Assembly (NCBI GenBank): GCA_024642805.1 | Contig: JAHEAK010000350.1 | Span: 1-5,973, forward strand | DNA from: Kofleriaceae bacterium | GTDB taxonomy: Bacteria; Myxococcota_A; Polyangia; Haliangiales; Haliangiaceae | Direction of reading: 5' to 3' | DNA: 5,973 nucleotides | Part shown: positions 1-5,973 of the stretch, in pieces | Layout of the letters: every line of letters starts with the position of its first letter | Position numbering within the stretch: the stretch's first letter is position 1 | Made by a program: the position numbers and the translations under genes | Notes under the pieces: generated by a model | Told to the model about the DNA's origin: nothing | What the model saw: only the letters and a program-made list of their open reading frames with translations | Databases searched by the model: none

Positions 1-130
1 ACCCTTTATTGGTGGGCCGGCCATGATCTACAGAGACCAACCGTGCACCAGCAGTTTGAGCACAGCTAGCGCGTGACTGCTGAATTGTTCAGCAGCCTGC
101 TAGGGAAGCTCGGCGTGTGCGAGAGCGAGC
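1..130. other. Non-coding stretch downstream of the MYXO-CTERM gene
   Basis: No credible gene is visible on either strand. The only ATG-led frame on the plus strand (23-76) is 17 codons and has no ribosome binding site. The stretch contains an 8-base GC palindrome (GGCCGGCC at 15-22) and the hairpin listed separately at 66-103. It is most simply the 3' flank of the minus-strand gene that ends at 131; whatever lies to the left of the window cannot be seen. Confidence 0.6.
66..103 (-). terminator. Imperfect hairpin after the MYXO-CTERM gene, possible terminator
   Basis: An 8-base-pair perfect stem (77-84 with 88-95, 3-base loop) sits inside a second helix of about 6 pairs (66-71 with 98-103, one G-T pair). 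It begins about 28 bases past the stop codon of the minus-strand gene, which is the right place for a transcription end. In the minus direction it is not followed by a T-run, so it is not a textbook Rho-independent terminator. It could instead protect the 3' end or be chance. Confidence 0.3.
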
Positions 131-1606
131 TCAGCGCTGTCGTCGGCGACGACCAGCAAGGAGCACGGCAAAGAAAACCAGGCCGATGCTGCTGAGCACA
201 CTCGGAGCCGATCCTGAGATCGAACAGCCACCGCCATCGCCGCCACCGGCTTTGGGCCAGCAGGCCGTGTCGCTAAGGCACTCGAAGCCCTCGGGGCAGA
301 GATTGTCGGCGTTGCAAGATTGCGAGCAGCGCTGCTCTTCGTTGGCACTGGCGCACACCGACGAATCGCAGTCTTCGTTGGCAACGCAGAGATCGCCAAG
401 GGCGCCGGAATTGACCGGCTCATCGGGATAACAAAGCATTTCGGCGCAGGTGAAGCCGTCGGCGCACTGGCCGTTTTGGCAGGGCTCTTCGGTGCCGGTG
501 CCGATGTACACGGTCACGCGACTGGCGGCTGCGTTGCCCGAGGCATCGGTGGCGCGCACATCGAGGATGACCTGCCCCAGGGGCGCCGTCGGTGGCACTT
601 GGAAGTCGTAGGGAGGCGAGGTTTTGGTGAGCACCACCTGGTTGTTGAGCAAGAGCTCGACCTTAGCGATAGCGTTGGCGTCGCTGATGTTCGCGGTGAC
701 CGGATCGCCGAGCTTGACCACGGTACCGTTGGCGGGCTCTGTGATGAGCACGGAAGGTGGCGTGCCGTCCTGACCTGGGAAGCCGACGATGCTGAGCAGC
801 TTGGCGTGCGAGTCCTGAAAATTGCCAACGCCACATCCGCCCTGATCCTGGCCTGGCACCGCGCCCGCGCCGTAGTGCGTGGGCAGCGAGTCCTGGATCG
901 AGGGGTACATGAAGTCAGTGCTGTCGAGGGTGTGAGTGAGACCGAAGGCGTGCGCCATCTCCTGGGTTGCCGTGGTGGCGAGATCGACGGCGCGCAGGCC
1001 CGAGGGAAAGGCAAAGACGATGTTGCTTGGCGAGAGGTCAGCGCAGTCCAGGGGCGCAATGCCAGCGCAGTTGTCGCCGACGACGCCGCCGCAGGTGCCG
1101 CCAAACACCACCATGTGATAGGTGCCGCTGGTGGGACGCGTGGTCGTAAACTCGATGTTGTAGGGCGTGTGATACTCGCGCATCTTGTCGACGGTGTAGT
1201 CGATGATCTGTTGGCGCGAGGTGGCGCCGCTCAGGCTGCCAAGCTCGTTGGGATTGAAGGGCGGAATCGTCAGCGTGCTGCCGGGGTTGACCACGGTGTT
1301 GATCATCCAGGTGCGGTTGCTGGTGGCGTCGTCCACCTGTGTGCTGGTGGTCGAGGTTAGGGTTACGCCCTCGAAGTTCAAGAACACGCGGCGCAGGCCA
1401 ACGGCTTGCGGGGCCACAGGCTCGCTGTCCTGCAGGCAATCGGGACCGACGCAGGGCGGCGGAACCACCGTCAGCAGTCGCCGCTCGGGGGCGTCAGCTG
1501 GCAGCTGGGTAATCGCGCTTTGCTTGGGAGCCGCAAACGCCTGGCTGCTGAGCAGGGCGAGGGCAAGCATGGAGAGCGAGGATACGAGACAAGGGCGAGG
1601 CTTCAT
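131..1606 (-). CDS. Secreted metzincin-like protein with Ig domain and MYXO-CTERM anchor (active site altered)
   Basis: A 491-residue exported protein. Residues 1-25 form a signal peptide (Lys/Arg, hydrophobic core, A-F-A cleavage motif). Residues about 70-275 resemble a secreted metalloprotease domain of the metzincin type: residues 215-225 read Q-E-M-A-H-A-F-G-L-T-H, and M-Y-P at 233-235 has the spacing of a matrixin Met-turn. The family motif starts with His, so Gln215 (codon 962-964) replaces the first zinc ligand while Glu216, His219 and His225 remain. Residues about 283-368 are a bacterial Ig-like domain (Big_7 style, ending D-A-S-G-N). Residues 376-449 hold 12 cysteines in two modules, likely a disulphide-rich stalk. 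Residues 458-491 are a MYXO-CTERM signal: Gly-rich run, Cys461, hydrophobic segment, R-R-R-R. This signal is processed by the intramembrane protease myxosortase and leads to surface anchoring. The start at 1606 is preferred over ATG 1666 because a strong Shine-Dalgarno lies 6 bases upstream and the signal peptide begins there. Catalysis is doubtful; a binding role is possible. Confidence 0.85.
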   Translation of the reverse strand: MKPRPCLVSSLSMLALALLSSQAFAAPKQSAITQLPADAPERRLLTVVPPPCVGPDCLQDSEPVAPQAVGLRRVFLNFEGVTLTSTTSTQVDDATSNRTWMINTVVNPGSTLTIPPFNPNELGSLSGATSRQQIIDYTVDKMREYHTPYNIEFTTTRPTSGTYHMVVFGGTCGGVVGDNCAGIAPLDCADLSPSNIVFAFPSGLRAVDLATTATQEMAHAFGLTHTLDSTDFMYPSIQDSLPTHYGAGAVPGQDQGGCGVGNFQDSHAKLLSIVGFPGQDGTPPSVLITEPANGTVVKLGDPVTANISDANAIAKVELLLNNQVVLTKTSPPYDFQVPPTAPLGQVILDVRATDASGNAAASRVTVYIGTGTEEPCQNGQCADGFTCAEMLCYPDEPVNSGALGDLCVANEDCDSSVCASANEEQRCSQSCNADNLCPEGFECLSDTACWPKAGGGDGGGCSISGSAPSVLSSIGLVFFAVLLAGRRRRQR

Positions 1607-1612
1607 GGGGAA

Positions 1613-1618
1613 CTCCTT
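1613..1618 (-). promoter_or_regulatory. Shine-Dalgarno AAGGAG that fixes the start of the MYXO-CTERM gene
   Basis: On the minus strand AAGGAG is followed by 6 bases and then ATG at 1606-1604. This decides the start against the in-frame ATG at 1666, which would place 20 charged residues ahead of the signal peptide. It is the only strong ribosome binding site among the three genes here. Confidence 0.85.
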
Positions 1619-1631
1619 GGACGAGGCGCGA

Positions 1632-1659
1632 ACCCTATCCAGTCGGTCGCGCATCTCAA
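1632..1659 (-). promoter_or_regulatory. Weak candidate promoter for the MYXO-CTERM gene
   Basis: On the minus strand TTGAGA (1659-1654, five of six matches to the -35 consensus) is followed by a 16-base gap and TAGGGT (1637-1632, three of six matches to the -10). It lies between the intergenic hairpin and the ribosome binding site, so it would allow expression independent of the upstream lipoprotein gene. The -10 is poor, so this is only a candidate. Confidence 0.2.
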
Positions 1660-1673
1660 AGAACAAAGCGGTA

Positions 1674-1705
1674 ACGGCCGCTATCCGTTCGCGGATCTCG
1701 GCCGT
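1674..1705 (-). terminator. Strong intergenic hairpin, likely terminator or attenuator after the binding-protein gene
   Basis: The outer stem ACGGCCG/CGGCCGT (1674-1680 with 1699-1705) encloses a 2-by-2 internal loop and an inner stem ATCCG/CGGAT (1683-1687 with 1692-1696) around a 4-base loop. It begins about 25 bases after the stop codon of the upstream minus-strand gene. In the minus direction it is followed by a moderately T-rich stretch (TTACCGCTTTGTTCTTTG), not a clean T-run. Position and strength fit termination or partial read-through into the MYXO-CTERM gene; mRNA 3'-end protection is the alternative. Confidence 0.5.
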
Positions 1706-1729
1706 ATCTCACCGTAACTGCTGTGAATT

Positions 1730-3376
1730 CTACTGATCCACGAACCACTGATCGATTCCGGGGAAGCGGGTCTGCGGGCCGACATCGGCAGGCGAAACCC
1801 GGTGCAGCCGACGTGACCAGGCGTAGTGGCTGAAGGGCGCGTACAACACGGTGTAGGGCATGTCTTCGAAGACCTGCGCGTGCACTTTCGAGTAGAGCGC
1901 CTTGCGAAGCTCTCGATCCGAAGTGGCAACCGCTTCCTCTAGCCAGGCGTCGACCTCGGGATTCTTGTAGTGCGCGAAGTTCTGGCCACCTTGAATCTGT
2001 GAGGAGTGCAAGAGCGCGGAGGGATCGGGATCGGGGATGTCGCGAAGCCAACCAAAGAAGGCGGCGTCGAAATCGCCAGCACCGGCGGCGTCCTCAAACT
2101 CTTGCGGGCTGAGATACTTGACCTCGAGATCGAAGCCGATGGCTTTGAGATCGTGCTCGAAGATGGCGAACATCTCGGCGTTGAGCGGCAGTCTCTGACT
2201 GGTCAAGGTGATGAGCTTGAGAGGAATGCCTTGAGCGGGCGGCACCACCTTCGCCTGCACCAAGAGCTCTTTGGCATGCTCGAGATTGAAGGAGCGTGGG
2301 GCAACACGGGTGTCGGCGCCAAACATGTTGGCAAAGAAGGGCGCGGAGAGTTGCTGGCCTTCGCCGAGCAAAAGGTCCTCGATGACGCGCTGTCGGTCAA
2401 GGGCATGGGTTAGGGCCTGGCGCACCAGTGCCGAATCGTAGGGCGCCTTGCTGGTGTTCCAGGCGATCAAGCGGAAGATCGACTCGACCTGGGTGGTCTG
2501 CTCGAAGCGGTCCAAAAAGTCGGGTAGCTGGGCTTCGGTGGCCCACTGGCCAATGTCGGGAATGTTTGTGAAGTCGAGCTCTCCACTCTTGAGAGCGGCG
2601 AGCTTGTCGTCGGCGGAAAAGACCAGTTCGATCGAGTCGAGCTTGGTCGCGCCATGCCACCACTTGTCGTTGTAGCTGAGCAGCATGCGTCCGCCCCGTT
2701 CCCATCGCATCAACTTGAAGGGGCCGGTACCTACCGGCTCGGTGTTGGCGGGGGCGGTGCCAAAGTCGTGGTCGGCGAATTTGTGTTTCGGCAGGATTCC
2801 AACCGACCAGCTGACCAGGGCAGGGGCGTATGGCTTTTGGTAGGTGACCACGACGGTGAGCTCGTCGGGGGTGTCGATGCGCTCAATGCCGCTGAAATAG
2901 GTCCGCCACAAGGTGCGCAGTTCTGTGTTGCGAATTTGCTCGACAGTGAAGGCGACGTCCTTGGATGTGAAGGGGGTGCCATCGGACCAAAGCACGCCGC
3001 TGCGCAGCTTGAAGGTGATGGTCTTGCCGTCGTTGCTCTGCTCCCAAGACTCGGCCAGACGCGGCACAGGCTCGAGCTTGGCATCGAAGCCGACCAGGCC
3101 TTCGAAGATCAAAATGTTTGCTCGGTTGAAGCGCGTCTCGAGCACGGGATTTAGAAAGCGCGGCTCGTTGGAAGGTATCTTGATGTGGCCGCCATGCGCC
3201 TCTTTGGCCGGAGCCTCGACCACCTTGCCGCTGCTCTTGTCGTCGGTGGTCTTGCCCTTACAACCCAAAGCGAGCAGCAAGAGGCTCGACAAGAGGAGGA
3301 CGAGACGATTGGCTCGACGCTCATGTCGAGGGTTGATGGCAGGAGCGTTAGGGAGGCCGCGCTTACTTGCTCTCAT
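1730..3376 (-). CDS. ABC transporter substrate-binding lipoprotein, family 5 (peptide/nickel type)
   Basis: A 548-residue extracytoplasmic solute-binding protein of the SBP_bac_5 family (DppA/OppA/NikA-like), which captures oligopeptides or similar ligands and delivers them to an ABC permease. Residues 1-24 are a long basic leader, 25-37 a hydrophobic core, and A-L-G-C puts the lipidated cysteine at Cys39. A Lys/Asp/Ser-rich linker runs to about 62. Family marks follow: L-A-E-S-W near 107-111, the conserved segment D-G-K-T-I-T-F-K-L-R to the W-S-D-G-T-P-F-T-S-K-D-V block at 130-141, G-T-G-P-F-K-L at 216-222, and V-R-Q-A-L-T-H-A-L-D-R at 318-328. Length is normal and the frame is intact. No permease or ATPase gene is in view, so it may be an orphan or use components elsewhere; the ligand cannot be read from sequence. 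The ATG at 3376 is chosen because the alternative at 3406 would lie on the likely promoter and only 20 bases from the divergent polA start. Neither start has a good Shine-Dalgarno. Confidence 0.88.
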   Translation of the reverse strand: MRASKRGLPNAPAINPRHERRANRLVLLLSSLLLLALGCKGKTTDDKSSGKVVEAPAKEAHGGHIKIPSNEPRFLNPVLETRFNRANILIFEGLVGFDAKLEPVPRLAESWEQSNDGKTITFKLRSGVLWSDGTPFTSKDVAFTVEQIRNTELRTLWRTYFSGIERIDTPDELTVVVTYQKPYAPALVSWSVGILPKHKFADHDFGTAPANTEPVGTGPFKLMRWERGGRMLLSYNDKWWHGATKLDSIELVFSADDKLAALKSGELDFTNIPDIGQWATEAQLPDFLDRFEQTTQVESIFRLIAWNTSKAPYDSALVRQALTHALDRQRVIEDLLLGEGQQLSAPFFANMFGADTRVAPRSFNLEHAKELLVQAKVVPPAQGIPLKLITLTSQRLPLNAEMFAIFEHDLKAIGFDLEVKYLSPQEFEDAAGAGDFDAAFFGWLRDIPDPDPSALLHSSQIQGGQNFAHYKNPEVDAWLEEAVATSDRELRKALYSKVHAQVFEDMPYTVLYAPFSHYAWSRRLHRVSPADVGPQTRFPGIDQWFVDQ

Positions 3377-3382
3377 CGGCGG

Positions 3383-3411
3383 ACTATAGCGCTCGGCTCC
3401 ATGCATGTGTA
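3383..3411 (-). promoter_or_regulatory. Candidate sigma-70-type promoter for the lipoprotein gene
   Basis: On the minus strand TACACA (3411-3406, four of six matches to TTGACA) is separated by exactly 17 bases from TATAGT (3388-3383, five of six matches to TATAAT). Transcription would start near 3376, which is the preferred ATG itself, so the message would be leaderless; this agrees with the missing Shine-Dalgarno. The same TATA block read on the plus strand (TATAGC, 3385-3390) could serve polA with a leader of about 30 bases, but no good -35 goes with it. Confidence 0.4.
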
Positions 3412-3426
3412 GTAGCCTGCGCGCCT

Positions 3427-5973
3427 ATGGAACGCCTCCACATCCTCGATGGCTACGGATACATCTTCCGCGCCTTCTATGGTATGGCCAACGCCGGTCG
3501 CGGGCGCGCTCAGGTGCGCCTGTCGAATGCCGAGGGATTGCCGACGGGAGCGCTTCACGTCTACGCCTCGATGCTGCTGCGTCTGCACCAGGAGGAGGCC
3601 CCGGCGCGAGTGGTGGTGGTGTTCGACGCTCCCGGCAAGAATTTCCGGGACGCCCTGGACCCCAACTACAAAAAGACACGCCGAGAGACCCCCGAGGATC
3701 TCAAGAAGCAGATGCCATTCTTCAGGCCCCTGACCGAGGCCTTTTGCTGGCCGGTGCTTTCGGTCGCAGGCGTCGAGGCCGATGACAGCATCGCCACGCT
3801 TACCCGCGAGGCGCGTGTGCGCGGCTGGGACACCGTCATCTATTCAGGTGACAAAGACTTGATGCAACTTGTCGATGATAAGGTGACCGTCATCGATTCG
3901 ATGCGGCAGATCGTCTACGACCAGGACAAGGTCAAGGAAAAGTTCGGAGTGGCTCCAACGCAGCTCGGCGATTGGCTGGCCCTGGTCGGCGACACCAGTG
4001 ACAACGTGCCGGGCATGGTTGGGGTTGGCAAAGTTGGCGCGACCAAGCTGCTCGACAGCTACGGCAGCTTGCAGGGCATCTTGCGCAACATCGATGAGCT
4101 GAAAGGCAAGCTGCGCGAGCGCTTCTGCGACGCCGACAACTTGCGTCAGCTCGAGGTGTCGAAGAAATTGGTGACACTCAAGAGCGACGTTGAGTTGCCC
4201 TTTGGCCTCGACGAGTGCGTGCCTAGACCTTGGGATCCTGCTGCGCTCGAAGAGATGTGCGAGCGCTTTGAATTTGGCGCGCTGCTCACACGCCTGCGCG
4301 GCTCTGGCGAGGGACGTCCACAGCCGCGCGAGCGCGCCACGGCTCCCGCATCACCGCGACCAGTCGCCCGCGCCAAACCCAAGGCGCCGCCCGTCTCGGT
4401 AGAACTCGTCGCTGCTCGGGTCGTCATCGAGGCCGAGGAACTCGCACAAGAGCTGCAGTGCGCGCGCGCTGCAGGTCGCCTGGCGGTGTGTGTAGAGACC
4501 GACGGAGCGCGCCACGATCGCGAGCGACTGGTCGGCATCGGATTGGCGTGCCCCGGTCGCCAACCCATTTATGTACCCGTGGCACATCGCTATCTGGGGG
4601 CACCACGAGCGCTGAGCGCCAGCACCCTTGCCATCGTTGGCGAGCAGCTTGGCGACCCCGCCTTGTCCATCATTTGTCACGACCTCAAACGAGTGCAGCG
4701 AGTGCTGGCTCGCGAAGGTCTCGAGCTGGCAGGCGTCGACATGGACCTGATGTTGGCCGGCTACCTCCTGGATCCGGCAAGCGACTGCTACCAGCTGCGC
4801 GATGCCCTGCAGAGTTGTTTGCACATCGAGCTCTCGGCGCGCGAAGAGATGGTTGGCAAAGGCAAGAAAGCAATCGCCTGGGACATGGTCGAAGTGAGTC
4901 ACGCTGCCATGCACATAGGTCCGCTCTTGTGCGCCCTGTTGGTAGCTGCCGAGCATGTGCGCGAGCAGCTCGAGGCCGAGGGCATGCTAGATCTCTTTCG
5001 CGACATCGAACTGCCACTGGCGCGAGTGCTGGGCGATCTCGAATCTCGCGGTGTGTGCCTGGACCAGGGGGTGCTCGCGGGAATTAGTCGGGAGATGAGT
5101 CAGCGCATCGCTGCCATCGAGAGCACGGTCTTTGCCAAGGCTGGCGGGCCCTTCAACATCGGCTCACCCAAACAGCTCAGTAGCCTGCTCTTCGAGACCC
5201 TTGGCCTGCGCTCCACGGTCATGAAGAAGACCAAGACCGGCTACTCGACCGATCACGAGGTCTTGGAAGCGATGATCGACAGCCACGAAATCATCGCGCC
5301 TATCATCGAGCACCGCGAGCTCTTGAAGCTCAAAGGGACCTACGTAGATGCGTTGCCGCCCTTGGTCAACAGGGATACGGGGCGACTGCACACGAGCTTT
5401 CGACAAGATGTGGCCGCTACCGGTCGACTGTCCTCGCAAGAGCCCAATCTTCAGAACATTCCCATTCGCACAGACATTGGTCGATCGATTCGAGGCGCCT
5501 TCGTTGCCCCCGAAGGCCGCTTGCTCGTCTCGGCCGACTATTCGCAGATCGAGCTGCGAATCATGGCGCACTTGAGCGAAGACCCTGTTCTCATGCGCGC
5601 GTTTCGCGATGGGGTCGACATCCACACCCAGACCGCCGCCGAGGTCTTCGACCTGCCGCTTGGCGAGGTCGGTTCCGGGGAGCGGCGAGTCGCCAAGGCG
5701 GTCAACTACGGGCTGATCTACGGGCAGAGCGAGTTTGGTCTCAGCCGCTCCCTTGGCATCACGCGGGCAGAGGCCGGGCATTATATACGGCGCTATTTCG
5801 AGCGCTTTGCCAAGGTTCGTCGCTTCATGGACGAGATCGTGGACCAGGCGCGGGTGCAGGGAGCTGCCTACACCGTGTGCGGGCGCAAACGGCCCATTCC
5901 TGGGCTTTCTGCCAAGAATTTCCAGCTGCGCAGTGCGGCCGAGCGAGTGGCCCAGAACACGCCAATGCAAGGA
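3427..5973 (+). CDS. polA: DNA polymerase I, 3' end cut by the window; proofreading site degenerate
   Basis: First 849 codons, one uninterrupted frame, of Pol I, which fills gaps and removes RNA primers in replication and repair. The 5' nuclease domain (1 to about 290) keeps its metal ligands: Asp8, Asp67, Glu117, Asp119, Asp120, Asp142, Asp144, Asp189 and Asp192, then a helix-hairpin-helix at 199-209. A 30-residue Arg/Pro/Ala-rich linker follows (about 293-325). The 3'-5' exonuclease fold (about 326-515) is recognisable (P-V-A-H, G-K-G-K), but against E. coli numbering D355 is Cys355, D424 is Val423, Y497 is Met495 and D501 is Pro499; only Glu357 survives. The polymerase domain keeps Arg667, Asp704 and Glu709 (motif A, D-Y-S-Q-I-E-L-R), His733, Arg753, Lys757, Tyr765, Arg840, Asn844 and Gln848. 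Tyr761 stands where E. coli has F762. Motif C with the second catalytic Asp lies beyond the window. The start at 3427 gives the usual N-terminus (I-L-D-G-Y) but has no Shine-Dalgarno. It diverges from the lipoprotein gene. Confidence 0.97.
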   Translation, partial: MERLHILDGYGYIFRAFYGMANAGRGRAQVRLSNAEGLPTGALHVYASMLLRLHQEEAPARVVVVFDAPGKNFRDALDPNYKKTRRETPEDLKKQMPFFRPLTEAFCWPVLSVAGVEADDSIATLTREARVRGWDTVIYSGDKDLMQLVDDKVTVIDSMRQIVYDQDKVKEKFGVAPTQLGDWLALVGDTSDNVPGMVGVGKVGATKLLDSYGSLQGILRNIDELKGKLRERFCDADNLRQLEVSKKLVTLKSDVELPFGLDECVPRPWDPAALEEMCERFEFGALLTRLRGSGEGRPQPRERATAPASPRPVARAKPKAPPVSVELVAARVVIEAEELAQELQCARAAGRLAVCVETDGARHDRERLVGIGLACPGRQPIYVPVAHRYLGAPRALSASTLAIVGEQLGDPALSIICHDLKRVQRVLAREGLELAGVDMDLMLAGYLLDPASDCYQLRDALQSCLHIELSAREEMVGKGKKAIAWDMVEVSHAAMHIGPLLCALLVAAEHVREQLEAEGMLDLFRDIELPLARVLGDLESRGVCLDQGVLAGISREMSQRIAAIESTVFAKAGGPFNIGSPKQLSSLLFETLGLRSTVMKKTKTGYSTDHEVLEAMIDSHEIIAPIIEHRELLKLKGTYVDALPPLVNRDTGRLHTSFRQDVAATGRLSSQEPNLQNIPIRTDIGRSIRGAFVAPEGRLLVSADYSQIELRIMAHLSEDPVLMRAFRDGVDIHTQTAAEVFDLPLGEVGSGERRVAKAVNYGLIYGQSEFGLSRSLGITRAEAGHYIRRYFERFAKVRRFMDEIVDQARVQGAAYTVCGRKRPIPGLSAKNFQLRSAAERVAQNTPMQG

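Noticed and set aside
23..76. 17-codon plus-strand frame at the left edge
   Set aside because: Too short, no ribosome binding site, no recognisable product.
320..1360. Long plus-strand open frame of 346 codons opposite the MYXO-CTERM gene
   Set aside because: It is antisense to a gene with a signal peptide, domains and sorting signal; its composition (Gly, Ala, Val, Arg, His) is what GC-rich antisense frames give, and it has no recognisable motif.
1607..1666. N-terminal extension of the MYXO-CTERM protein to ATG 1666
   Set aside because: It would put 20 charged residues before a normal signal peptide and would ignore the AAGGAG located just before ATG 1606.
3377..3406. N-terminal extension of the lipoprotein to ATG 3406
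   Set aside because: It would further lengthen an already long leader, overlap the best promoter candidate, and leave 20 bases to polA; still possible because neither start has a clear Shine-Dalgarno.
4441..4930. Local compensating frameshifts as the cause of the degraded exonuclease motifs in polA
   Set aside because: Flanking and intervening family motifs (E-T-D, P-V-A-H, D-L-K, G-K-G-K) are all in the same frame, and an alternative frame across the Y-x-x-x-D site contains a stop, so the substitutions appear genuine.
4351..4956. Minus-strand open frame of 201 codons opposite the polA exonuclease region
   Set aside because: Same reasoning: antisense shadow, no ribosome binding site, no motif.
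5164..5970. Minus-strand open frame of 268 codons opposite the polA polymerase domain
   Set aside because: It lies wholly over highly conserved Pol I motifs in the other strand and shows no family features; open only because of codon bias.

Overview
The window looks like chromosomal DNA from a GC-rich Gram-negative bacterium, most probably a member of the Myxococcota or a close relative. The main reason is the C-terminus of the first protein, a MYXO-CTERM sorting signal (Gly-rich, one Cys, hydrophobic segment, Arg cluster), which is typical of that lineage. A lipoprotein signal and Cys-rich modules in secreted proteins fit the same picture. The genus cannot be named from the sequence.

Layout: positions 1-130 hold no gene, only an imperfect hairpin just beyond the first gene. 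At 131-1606 (minus) lies a secreted, surface-anchored protein of 491 residues with a metzincin-like domain, a bacterial Ig domain, a Cys-rich stalk and MYXO-CTERM. An intergenic gap (1607-1729) contains a strong 30-base hairpin and a clear Shine-Dalgarno. At 1730-3376 (minus) is a solute-binding lipoprotein of the family-5 (peptide/nickel) type, with no permease or ATPase gene visible. A 50-base divergent gap (3377-3426) contains a promoter-like pair of hexamers. From 3427 to the window end (plus) runs DNA polymerase I (polA), cut by the edge after 849 codons; roughly 80 more are expected.

The genes do not form an evident pathway. The two minus-strand genes are both for exported proteins and could be partly co-transcribed, but the hairpin between them argues for separate control. 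polA is housekeeping and divergent. I see no CRISPR array, mobile element, RNA gene or obvious defence system.

The most interesting points are changes at catalytic positions. The metzincin motif reads Q-E-x-x-H-x-x-G-x-x-H, with the first zinc ligand lost but the Glu, the other ligands and the Met-turn kept. The polymerase I keeps its 5' nuclease and polymerase residues, but nearly all its 3'-5' exonuclease ligands are replaced and it carries Tyr at the O-helix position that controls dideoxynucleotide discrimination. These point to a possible pseudoprotease and to a naturally non-proofreading Pol I.
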